Positions 54,601 through 64,000 of a stretch of DNA of 64,000 nt are shown here, piece after piece. The stretch spans positions 4,428,501 through 4,492,500 of the forward strand of contig CATNEN010000033.1 in NCBI GenBank assembly GCA_950097015.1. Direction: 5' to 3'. Numbering within the stretch: the first letter of the stretch is position 1; each line of letters starts with the position of its first letter. Both the position numbers and the translations under genes were made by a program. The stretch comes from Macrostomum hystrix (lineage: Eukaryota > Platyhelminthes > Macrostomidae). The notes below the pieces were generated by a model. It was given only the letters and a program-made list of their open reading frames with translations. It was not told the DNA's origin and made no database searches.

Positions 54601-57600
54601 TGCCTCTGCATCCTCTGCCTCCTCTGCTTACTCTGCCTCCTCTGCTTACTCTACCTCCTCTGCCTCCTCTGCTTACTCTGCCTCCTCTGCTTACTCTGCC
54701 TCCTCTGCCTCCTCTGCCTCCTCTGCTTACTCTGCCTCCTCTGCCTCCTCTGCATCCTCTGCCTCCTCTGCTTACTCTGCCTCCTCTGCTTACTCTGCCT
54801 CCTCTGCCTCCTCTGCCTCCTCTGCTTACTCTGCCTCCTCTGCCTCCTCTGCATCCTCTGCCTCCTCTGCTTACTCTGCCTCCTCTGCTTACTCTGCCTC
54901 TTCTGCCCTTTCTGCCTCCTCTGCCTCTTCTGCCTCCTCTGCCTCCTCTGCCTCCTCTGCCTCCTCTGCCTCCTCTGCCTCCTCTGCCTCTTCTGCCTTT
55001 TCTGCCTCCTCTGCCTCCTCTGCCTCCTCTGCCTCTTCTGCCTTTTCTGCCTCCTCTGCCTCCTCTGCCTCCTCTGCTTACTCTGCCTCCTCTGCATCCT
55101 CTGCCTCCTCTGCCTCCTCTGCCTCCTCTGCCTCCTCTGCTTACTCTGCCTCCTCTGCCTCCTCTGCCTCCTCTGCCTCTTCTGCCTTTTCTGCCTCCTC
55201 TGCCTCCTCTGCTTACTCTGCCTCCTCTGCTTACTCTGCCTCCTCTGCTTACTCTGCCTCCTCTGCTTACTCTGCCTCCTCTGCCTCTTCTGCCTTTTCT
55301 GCCTCCTCTGCCTCCTCTGCCTCCTCTGCCTCTTCTGCCTTTTCTGCCTCCTCTGCCTCCTCTGCCTCCTCTGCCTCCTCTGCCTCCTCTGCCTCCTCTG
55401 CCTCTTCTGCCTCCTCTGCCTCCTCTGCCTCCTCTGCCTCCTCTGCTTACTCTGCCTCCTCTGCCTCCTCTGCCTCCTCTGCCTCTTCTGCCTTTTCTGC
55501 CTCCTCTGCCTCCTCTGCCTCCTCTGCCTCCTCTGCCTCCTCTGCCTCCTCTGCCTCTTCTGCCTCCTCTGCCTCCTCTGCCTCCTCTGCTTACTCTGCC
55601 TCCTCTGCATCCTCTGCCTCCTCTGCCTCCTCTGCCTCCTCTGCCTCCTCTGCTTACTCTGCCTCCTCTGCCTCCTCTGCCTCCTCTGCCTCTTCTGCCT
55701 TTTCTGCCTCCTCTGCCTCCTCTGCTTACTCTGCCTCCTCTGCTTACTCTGCCTCCTCTGCTTACTCTGCCTCCTCTGCTTACTCTGCCTCCTCTGCCTC
55801 TTCTGCCTTTTCTGCCTCCTCTGCCTCCTCTGCCTCCTCTGCCTCTTCTGCCTTTTCTGCCTCCTCTGCCTCCTCTGCCTCCTCTGCCTCCTCTGCCTCC
55901 TCTGCCTCCTCTGCCTCTTCTGCCTCCTCTGCCTCCTCTGCCTCCTCTGCCTCCTCTGCTTACTCTGCCTCCTCTGCCTCCTCTGCCTCCTCTGCCTCCT
56001 CTGCCTCTTCTGCCTTTTCTGCCTCCTCTGCCTCCTCTGCTTACTCTGCCTCCTCTGCCTCTTCTGCCTTTTCTGCCTCCTCTGCCTCCTCTGCCTCCTC
56101 TGCCTCTTCTGCCTTTTCTGCCTCCTCTGCCTCCTCTGCCTCCTCTGCCTCCTCTGCCTCCTCTGCCTCCTCTGCCTCTTCTGCCTCCTCTGCCTCCTCT
56201 GCCTCCTCTGCCTCCTCTGCTTACTCTGCCTCCTCTGCCTCCTCTGCCTCCTCTGCCTCTTCTGCCTTTTCTGCCTCCTCTGCCTCCTCTGCCTCCTCTG
56301 CCTCCTCTGCCTCCTCTGCCTCCTCTGCCTCTTCTGCCTCCTCTGCCTCCTCTGCCTCCTCTGCTTACTCTGCCTCCTCTGCATCCTCTGCCTCCTCTGC
56401 CTCCTCTGCCTCCTCTGCCTCCTCTGCTTACTCTGCCTCCTCTGCCTCCTCTGCCTCCTCTGCCTCTTCTGCCTTTTCTGCCTCCTCTGCCTCCTCTGCT
56501 TACTCTGCCTCCTCTGCTTACTCTGCCTCCTCTGCTTACTCTGCCTCCTCTGCTTACTCTGCCTCCTCTGCCTCTTCTGCCTTTTCTGCCTCCTCTGCCT
56601 CCTCTGCCTCCTCTGCCTCTTCTGCCTTTTCTGCCTCCTCTGCCTCCTCTGCCTCCTCTGCCTCCTCTGCCTCCTCTGCCTCTTCTGCCTCCTCTGCCTC
56701 CTCTGCCTCCTCTGCCTCCTCTGCTTACTCTGCCTCCTCTGCCTCCTCTGCCTCCTCTGCCTCTTCTGCCTTTTCTGCCTCCTCTGCCTCCTCTGCCTCC
56801 TCTGCCTCCTCTGCCTCCTCTGCCTCCTCTGCCTCTTCTGCCTCCTCTGCCTCCTCTGCCTCCTCTGCCTCCTCTGCTTACTCTGCCTCCTCTGCCTCCT
56901 CTGCCTCCTCTGCCTCTTCTGCCTTTTCTGCCTCCTCTGCCTCCTCTGCCTCCTCTGCCTCCTCTGCCTCTTCTGCCTTTTCTGCCTCCTCTGCCTCCTC
57001 TGCTTACTCTGCCTCCTCTGCTTACTCTGCCTCCTCTGCTTACTCTGCCTCCTCTGCTTACTCTGCCTCCTCTGCCTCTTCTGCCTTTTCTGCCTCCTCT
57101 GCCTCCTCTGCCTCCTCTGCCTCTTCTGCCTTTTCTGCCTCCTCTGCCTCCTCTGCCTCCTCTGCCTCCTCTGCCTCCTCTGCCTCCTCTGCCTCTTCTG
57201 CCTCCTCTGCCTCCTCTGCCTCCTCTGCCTCCTCTGCTTACTCTGCCTCCTCTGCCTCCTCTGCCTCCTCTGCCTCCTCTGCCTCCTCTGCCTCTTCTGC
57301 CTCCTCTGCCTCCTCTGCCTCCTCTGCTTACTCTGCCTCCTCTGCATCCTCTGCCTCCTCTGCCTCCTCTGCCTCCTCTGCCTCCTCTGCTTACTCTGCC
57401 TCCTCTGCCTCCTCTGCCTCCTCTGCCTCTTCTGCCTTTTCTGCCTCCTCTGCCTCCTCTGCTTACTCTGCCTCCTCTGCTTACTCTGCCTCCTCTGCTT
57501 ACTCTGCCTCCTCTGCTTACTCTGCCTCCTCTGCCTCTTCTGCCTTTTCTGCCTCCTCTGCCTCCTCTGCCTCCTCTGCCTCTTCTGCCTTTTCTGCCTC

Positions 57601-58320
57601 CTCTGCCTCCTCTGCCTCCTCTGCCTCCTCTGCCTCCTCTGCCTCCTCTGCCTCTTCTGCCTCCTCTGCCTCCTCTGCCTCCTCTGCCTCCTCTGCTTAC
57701 TCTGCCTCCTCTGCCTCCTCTGCCTCCTCTGCCTCTTCTGCCTTTTCTGCCTCCTCTGCCTCCTCTGCCTCCTCTGCCTCCTCTGCCTCCTCTGCCTCCT
57801 CTGCCTCTTCTGCCTCCTCTGCCTCCTCTGCCTCCTCTGCCTCCTCTGCTTACTCTGCCTCCTCTGCCTCCTCTGCCTCCTCTGCCTCTTCTGCCTTTTC
57901 TGCCTCCTCTGCCTCCTCTACCTCCTCTGCCTCCTCTGCCTCTTCTGCCTTTTCTGCCTCCTCTGCCTCCTCTGCTTACTCTGCCTCCTCTGCTTACTCT
58001 GCCTCCTCTGCTTACTCTGCCTCCTCTGCTTACTCTGCCTCCTCTGCCTCTTCTGCCTTTTCTGCCTCCTCTGCCTCCTCTGCCTCCTCTGCCTCTTCTG
58101 CCTTTTCTGCCTCCTCTGCCTCCTCTGCCTCCTCTGCCTCCTCTGCCTCCTCTGCCTCCTCTGCCTCTTCTGCCTCCTCTGCCTCCTCTGCCTCCTCTGC
58201 CTCCTCTGCTTACTCTGCCTCCTCTGCCTCCTCTGCCTCCTCTGCCTCCTCTGCCTCTTCTGCCTTTTCTGCCTCCTCTGCCTCCTCTGCTTACTCTGCT
58301 TACTCTGCCTCCTCTGCCTA
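51673..58320. repeat. 6.6-kb array of a 9-bp pyrimidine-rich unit with higher-order structure
   Basis: About 740 copies of TCTGCCTCC with a small set of variants: TCTGCTTAC, TCTGCATCC, TTCTGCCCT, TTCTGCCTT, TCCGCCTCC and TCTACCTCC. Variants occur in fixed order: the rare TCTACCTCC unit is found near 52042, 52480, 53424, 54212 and 54650, two of these gaps being 438 bp. The right part (55 kb on) uses a different block with TTCTGCCTTTTCTGCC pairs. An extra T near 53236 shifts the phase. Plus strand nearly all pyrimidines. Open in several frames on both strands because of the 9-bp period; no evidence of real coding. Confidence 0.97.
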
Positions 58321-58617
58321 ATAAGATTCGCACCAACTGAAGCACATTTGCTACGAGTACTCTTTGCCGTAGCAAGCCTATTTTGGAAAAATATGTTTTG
58401 CATAAAATTTTCTTTTTTCACGACATAAATTTAGATCCCATTTCCCCAACATGCACGGATGGAACACTTGAACTCGGACAAAAACAGGACACACGAATTT
58501 CGGCCTTTAAAAAAACACACATTCAACCTGATCGCCAAAATATGAACGGTAAACACTCAATTTTCTGAGCTCAAAAAGGCAGAAGAGCAGCAGCTGATGC
58601 CACTGCGATTTGTCTGA
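58321..58617. other. Gene-free DNA after the 9-bp array
   Basis: No gene supported. Confidence 0.45.
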
Positions 58618-58703
58618 TGCCCAAACTTCAGGAAGATTCTACCACACTTCAGGCAGATTCTACCACACTTCAGGCAGATTCTACCACACTTCAGGCAGAT
58701 TCA
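58618..58703 (+). repeat. 21-bp short tandem repeat
   Basis: Four copies of a 21-bp unit containing TTCAGGCAGATTCTACCACA; the first has AGGAAG. Confidence 0.9.
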
Positions 58704-58820
58704 GAAAAAAATGAGCGCTTATATTCAACCCCGAAAGTTCAATTTTTCCCCAACTGAGCTCAAACTCGGGTCGCTCAGTTTGAGTAGGATCATTCCGCCA
58801 CCGAGGCCAAACTAGCTCGT

Positions 58821-58862
58821 ACTCGGTTCTTTCTAAGAAAGATAATCGACAAAGGCGAATTC
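58821..58862. repeat. 42-bp dispersed repeat, copy 1
   Basis: CTTTCTAAGAAAGATAATCG and following ACAAAGGCGAATTCTAA, matched at 59821-59862 with two differences, same orientation, 1000 bp apart. Confidence 0.85.
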
Positions 58863-61178
58863 TAAAGTGCGTCGGAAACTGCGGCTAAAAATACTTCCCC
58901 GTGTGCGCCCTGAAATTTTGCAGTCTGGAATTCGTGGCGCGGAAGGAGATAATTGGAGCTGCGTCCGCTTCTTAACCTCTCCGGGTCTGCGACTTCCCTT
59001 GGGAGATTTCGAGGCTCGATATTATATATATTCTGCAGGATGGACTGCGTCGGGAATTTTCCTAGAAAATAGGACAACTGAGGTCACTGCGAACTGTGAG
59101 CAGAAAATCTGCCTGAAAAAAATGAATCTCGATTTGCCTTTTCTGCTAATCTGAAATTTTCAGTCAGTCAGTCAGCAATGACCAGTCAGTCAGTCAGAAA
59201 TGACCAGTCAGTCCGAAACGACCCGTCGGTTAGTGATCCATTGTGTTTCATACACTGTAAGCCTGCACTAATGTTTGCAAGGCTTGTAAACTAAAATCAC
59301 GGATTGAATGTGACAGAATATAATTCTTCTGTGACCATACTCGCTCGCCCCTCAGAGGCAGAGCTCTGTCATGAGGCTCTGTTTTTTCCCGACAGCCTTT
59401 TCCCCAAGGCCAAGCTAGTTTTAAACAATTCGATTGTCACAAGACAGGAAATGGGGGAACGGTCACATCCTCTCACCCCCCGCTGTGTCCCAGTCGGATC
59501 GCAATGGGAAATCGCTGTGCCCAGTTTTTCTCACTCTCGCAGTGGATTAGTTGAAAAAAACACTGGAGGGCATTGCAGAGCGGATAGCGGGGCGGTGGGT
59601 GTTGACTGGTGAGCTTCACTCACAGTGGGGGCCAACCGTGACTGGGATCGGTTTTGTAGAATTTTGTTTTTAGCATTGCAACAAAAATATGGCTCCCAAA
59701 ATGGGATAATGGGAACTGCACTGAGAGCGTAAATATCAAAATCTGCTTCCAATGGCAGCTCTCCGGGCAGACATGGCCAGAATAATCATTATTTATTGGG
59801 ATTCGAACCGCCGAACTACTCGGATCTTTCTAAGAAAGATAATCGACAAAGGCAAATTCTAACTGAATATTTTCAATGTATATTTTCACTGTCATTAAAT
59901 ACGAAATATTGTATAAACAGACAGACAGGCGAATGCAATGCAATAGGTTAATATCCTCATTCCTTCATTGCATCAGAATTAATGTACACAAAATTGTTCT
60001 GCTAAATGGGGAAAAAATAGCCACTCTAAAAGAAATATTTGCGCTTTCATTTGTTGGCAGCTGTAGTGTTGTGAGCCAGCGTGCCGACTCGGGTCTCGCT
60101 GATATCAAGATGAGTTCGCGAGAAAACTTTTTGGGAAAATAAAAAGGCCTACACATGCCACATTGGGGCGATACTGGCAAATCAAAGGAATTTCCAAACT
60201 CCGGGAAAGGACAGGGAAGAGGGCAAAGAGGGGAATAACTCGACTGCGGGCACTCACGTTAATCAGCGGGGAGTGAGCCCTACCTATACAGCAGCCTCTA
60301 CTTTTGCTGCCACTCTGCAAGCGTCAGCCGGAAGCTGAAATCCTAAATTATTTTTGCTCATATTTTTCGTGTAGGTTGCAGCCGCCCTGATCCTATTGAG
60401 TGCCTGGTTGGATCGCTGGCAGACCGCGTTGAGTCCGCGACTTTCTTCTCAAATGAGCTTCCGGCGCTTCCTCTTGGGCCACCTGTCATCATTGTGCTTT
60501 AAAATATCCTTTAAAATATTGCTTGGAAGAGAGGAGACGAGACGAGACGAGAGGATTCAGGGCTCCGGGCTTCTAGGAAATTAATTTCCACAGTTGCTAA
60601 GTGCGAATTCCTTCGCTCCCATCCCCCACCTCCCTCCGTTTCTACGCTCCTACCTGACTCTTCGAGGCCCTTGAAACTCTGCATCGCGTGAGTTTCCAAT
60701 CCCCGCGTCGAGATCCCTGCTCAACTGGGGTTGGGGGGTAGCTGAGCAGGCTTAGGAGGGCTCGGCATGCAATTACGGGATTTCTTGAGCCGCGCAACTC
60801 CTCTCGCAACTCCTAAATCACGCCTCTGCCGCGTAGCCCACCCCATAGCCCACCCGATCCCCTAACTGGGAAACTCGACAAGCGGGTGAGGATGGGAGAA
60901 ACCGGAGTAGTGAGTGAGCTGCGACGCGTTTCAAGGAGGCTGGGGTTGGAAGCTTCATCTTCTCTTAAAGTGCACGACAGGCGCGGCGGTTGCATGAAAT
61001 GGGATGACAGAGGGAGCCGGGGAGAAGCCGGGAGGACAGTTTGCGGGGCTGGAAATCCCGGAGAATTTCTGAGGCTGAGGGGGGATGGCCTTTTCTTCAG
61101 CCCAAGCCAACCCTGAGAAGTCCCACTCTTCTGCTGCGAAAGAATCGATCTGCTTGGAGAGTGAGGAGAAGTCCAGGG
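58863..61178. other. Gene-free DNA and 3' flank of the synaptotagmin-like gene
   Basis: Contains CAGTCAGTCAGT-type repeats at 59161-59215 and a short GAGACGAGAC repeat near 60533-60550. The region just below 61178 is the 3' UTR of the minus-strand gene. No canonical polyadenylation signal was identified close to its stop. Confidence 0.45.
59821..59862. repeat. 42-bp dispersed repeat, copy 2, next to a tRNA B-box-like motif
   Basis: Second copy of the repeat at 58821. Just to its left, 59799-59812 reads on the minus strand as GGCGGTTCGAATCCC, a tRNA B box, so the repeat may be a piece of a tRNA-derived retroposon. Confidence 0.8.
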
Positions 61179-62137
61179 TCAGTGCTTCAGTGTGTGCCAC
61201 CGCACGGCCTGCTGGCGCGGCTTGTTCATCATCTCCGTCCAGTGCTTGGACTCCTCGGTGGAGGACCTGGTGCCCAGACGGATGCGGCCGATCGTGTCCG
61301 AGCCGATGAAGTCTTTGTCCTTCACCACCATCTCGATGTGGAACTCGTGAATCTTCTCGGCGCTGACGCTGAAGGCGAAGGTCTCGTTCCACTGCGGGTT
61401 GAGATTCTTGTAGATGATGGTGCCTTTCTTCTTGTCGAACTCTTTGTTGGTCTTGCTGTGCACCAGCTTGATGACGCAGTATGGGTCGGAGGTTCGGCCC
61501 AGGTCCATGGCCTTCAGGTCGCGCGCCTTCAGCGTGGCGATCTCCAGCTGGCTGGTCTGCGGATTGTAGCAGAGGCCGACCATCACGTCGCCGACGTAGC
61601 CGCGGGTCTTCTTGTTGGGCTGCAGCTGACGCCACAGGGTGAAGGAGCGCTTCTTCTGGTCCTCGTCGTACAGGAACACCAGCGGGAACAGCACGTCGCC
61701 GATGGCATCGTCCCGACTGAACCGGTCGTAGTCGTACACCTGGATGAAGAGGGTGCGATCCAGCAGCCGCTCGCCTGGGAAGTCCTCGAAGACAAAGACC
61801 TCGTTCCATTTGGGATTCAGTTTGCGCATCTTGATCTTGGTGCGAACTTTGTTGCCCTTGTCCGGCAGGATGCTGATCTTGCAGTAGGGATCAGACGTGC
61901 CCATCGGGAAATCCATTGCTGGCAATTTCTGCGCCTGACAGATCTTGATGGTCAGGTGACGATTTGTCCACTCGTAGCTCACGCTGAAGTTGATGCGGCC
62001 GAGGTTCTGGTCCGGGCCCTCCTCGTACACCTCGTCCAGCTGGGCACGCGATTCGTGATCCGAGCCGTCCGAGCCGCCACCCGCCGCCCCGCCGCTCATG
62101 ATGCCGCTCTTGGCCACGAAAGTGGAGAACAGGCTTG

Positions 62138-62168
<31 letters not shown>

Positions 62169-62351
62169 ATGCTGTCCGTGCAGGCTGCCGCGCGTACTAT
62201 TCTGGAATCGCAGACTGCCCGATCCGTTGCCCAGGCGGCCTGTGGAGGCGGACGCGGCCGGGCCGCCGCTTGACGAAGCCGCGGAGCCGCTGCTCTCCCC
62301 AGTCAGGGTGGACACCAGGAAGTCGGCGAACCCCCTGCCTGCGAGGTTCAT
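61179..62351 (-). CDS. Synaptotagmin-like protein with tandem C2 domains (closest to synaptotagmin 7), no membrane segment in this frame
   Basis: Single open frame of 390 residues, ATG at 62351 to stop at 61181-61179, with an in-frame TGA upstream at 62405-62403. Residues 1-115 are Ser/Gly-rich with a Gln run (CAG repeats). C2A spans about 117-240 (LGRINFSVSYEW, LPAMDFPMGTSDPYCK, LNPKWNEVFVFEDFP, VYDYDRFSRDDAIGD) and C2B about 250-385 (DVMVGLCYNP, LKAMDLGRTSDPYCVIKL, KNLNPQWNETFAF, VKDKDFIGSDTIGRI). All five calcium-binding Asp positions are seen in both domains, so calcium-dependent phospholipid binding is expected. It ends in PRQQAVRWHTL, the WHxL end typical of synaptotagmins and most like synaptotagmin 7. 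Synaptotagmins normally have an N-terminal transmembrane helix; none is present here. Either upstream exons add it by splicing or this is a soluble isoform. Confidence 0.9.
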
Positions 62352-63003
62352 GACGGCCTGCTGGCTATTGCTTACTCCTAGCCAAAATAATTTAGATAAA
62401 GCTCAGAGCTCGCCACAGAGTTTTGGGAGGCCGGCTCACCCTCAGCCGCTTGCATTTATCCCACTCCCCCGGCCCAGTGTCCCCCCGGCTGGCCCGCCAG
62501 CCCCCCCTGTCCCCTCCCAAAATCCGTCCTTGGTTTCTCCTCATTTTTGTAACTATTGGCTGAGACAGCAGGCCGAGAGGGAATGGGATAAGACTGCTGC
62601 GAGCTGCGACGGCTACGCAATCCTCGTCCTCGTCTAGCCTGACTCCGCAGCCTTGTGTCCCTGCTCCACTGCTCTGCTATCCCCTACTTGCTCAAAGGGG
62701 GTAGTTGAGCAGCCTTCCAGGAAGCCAAAGAGATCGGCAAGAGTTGCTTCTGGTTGGCGCATTGAAATGCGGAGAAAGTGGCCGCGATATAAGCCTTGGA
62801 GGGACTCCTCACCGCAAATATCCTACCCTATCCTCACAGCCTATCAGCCTAGCAACCAGTGAGCACCTGGGACCGCCTTGCCGTGCTCATCCTTCCTTCC
62901 CGTCTCTCCGGTTCCCTTTGGCTATTTAGACCTGTTGGTGTCTGTTTTTCTGAGCCGCGAGAAAGAGCTATTTTTCTTCTTTTCTGGGGCTTTCTGGGGC
63001 AAG
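62352..63003. other. Upstream region of the synaptotagmin-like gene
   Basis: GC-rich at 62420-62540 (C-runs), likely promoter or 5' UTR. No second gene supported. Confidence 0.4.
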
Positions 63004-63066
63004 ATAGATTGATAGATTGATAGATTTATAGATTTATAGACTGATAGATTGATGGACTGATAGATT

Positions 63067-63101
<35 letters not shown>

Positions 63102-63214
63102 TGATGGACTGATAGATTGATAGATTGATAGATTGATAGATTGATAGACTGATATATTGATAGATTGATAGACTGATAGATTGCTAGATTGATAGATTGA
63201 TAGATTGATAGATT

Positions 63215-63246
<32 letters not shown>

Positions 63247-63262
63247 CATAGATAGATAGTTA
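63004..63262 (+). repeat. GATA/GATTGATA microsatellite
   Basis: Runs of GATAGATT and GATA with GACTGATA variants. About 12 kb of the window's right end is otherwise unique. Confidence 0.95.
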
Positions 63263-63865
63263 GATAGAAGTACTAAGCGCCTTTTTCTCAGAAACATCGC
63301 GTGACACTGCTCAAACTGCTACAGACATGAGCAGTGTTTACCCAACAAAGCCTGTCTGAGGTCACGCAATACCATAATATAAAAGTACTCAAAGTTGCTT
63401 TTGAAGCGGGCAAAAGCGGAAGCAAAAATTGGCAGCAGTGACATTAGAACCCAGCATTGGCTATGGGGGGCTCATTGAAATTGCCGCCAGATCCGTTATT
63501 TACGGCTCGCATTCCGGCTCACACATCTCGTCCCAGCCCTGAGCTCAAGGATTCCTTGAGTTGGGCTTGTGGGAGTCCTATGAATATTCCAGCAGTGTAA
63601 ACAAGCCGCATCATCAAACAAGTTATCCCCAGATCACCACTGGGCGGCTTTATTTACAGAATCAGCTGAGAGGGTCGGCAGTCCGGCCCTGCACCTTTGT
63701 CATGCAGAATTCATGCACAATGCATCAGTGTCTCTATTTCATGCCTTCTGAGTCAACATTTTAGCACTCCGGATAGCCAGCATCGCCTCTGGCGTCCAGT
63801 CTGATCTCAATTGAGAACCCCTCACAGCGGACAGATCTGCTGAGTTTATTGATAACCTACTTATC
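63263..63865. other. Gene-free DNA
   Basis: No gene supported between the two microsatellites. Confidence 0.45.
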
Positions 63866-64000
63866 ACTCACTCACTCACTTACTTACTCACTCACTCACT
63901 CACTCACTCACTCACTCACTCACTCACTCACTCACTCACTCACTCACTCTCTCACTCACCCACTCACTCACCCACTCACTCACTCACTCACTCACTAACT
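63866..64000 (+). repeat. ACTC microsatellite
   Basis: Repeats of the tetranucleotide ACTC with rare variants (ACTT, CCACTC), running off the window end. Confidence 0.96.

Noticed and set aside
51454-58428. 2324-residue open frame (Ala/Ser then Cys/Leu repeats), with a long Arg/Gly frame on the other strand
   Set aside because: It is open only because the repeat unit is 9 bp with no stops. The frame changes character at a one-base slip near 53236 and there is no family signal.
61041-62273. 410-residue plus-strand frame opposite the C2 gene
   Set aside because: Shadow of the minus-strand synaptotagmin-like gene, whose C2 domains are unmistakable.

Overview
This is a window of animal nuclear DNA. 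Genes are split by short introns with GT..AG ends. Exons are GC-rich (many codons end in C or G, with several CAG/polyglutamine tracts), the surrounding DNA is AT-rich, and about a third of the window is tandem repeat. Nine protein genes can be supported. Their families (beta-catenin, TMX2, CSN4, MBOAT7, SSUH2, C2-tandem/synaptotagmin) are metazoan. The divergent proteins, very repeat-rich DNA and GC-rich exons suggest a lophotrochozoan, perhaps a free-living flatworm such as Macrostomum. That species-level guess is inference only.

Layout. 1-10200: two large arrays of a 23-bp satellite separated by an 18-bp array, with a ~675-bp flank present twice without visible change (2094-2768 and 9526-10200). 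10229-13142: the 3' end of a beta-catenin gene. 14916-20424: two tandem paralogous type I membrane proteins with a CUB-like and a C-type-lectin domain, plus different cytoplasmic tails. 21684-22592: an intronless polyQ C2H2 zinc-finger gene. 24798-26319: TMX2, an ER thioredoxin-like membrane protein. 27627-30266: CSN4, a COP9 signalosome subunit. 30300-37540: an AT-rich block holding a palindrome, a composite foldback element, two MITEs and a 2.6-kb degenerate hAT transposon; two of these have perfect 8-bp target duplications. 37829-39700: MBOAT7, a lysophosphatidylinositol acyltransferase. 41809-42873: an SSUH2-like gene ending in a CaaX box. 43-61 kb: no convincing gene, but a series of different minisatellites, including a 6.6-kb array of a 9-bp pyrimidine-rich unit. 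62351-61179: a minus-strand synaptotagmin-like gene with two C2 domains.

The genes are unrelated housekeeping, signalling and surface genes and show no operon logic; only the two lectins form an obvious pair. Recurrent oddities: nearly every longer intron or intergenic gap carries its own minisatellite; four otherwise different arrays share a TGTACA core; and an array after MBOAT7 repeats the CLEAR-type E-box GTCACGTGAC.
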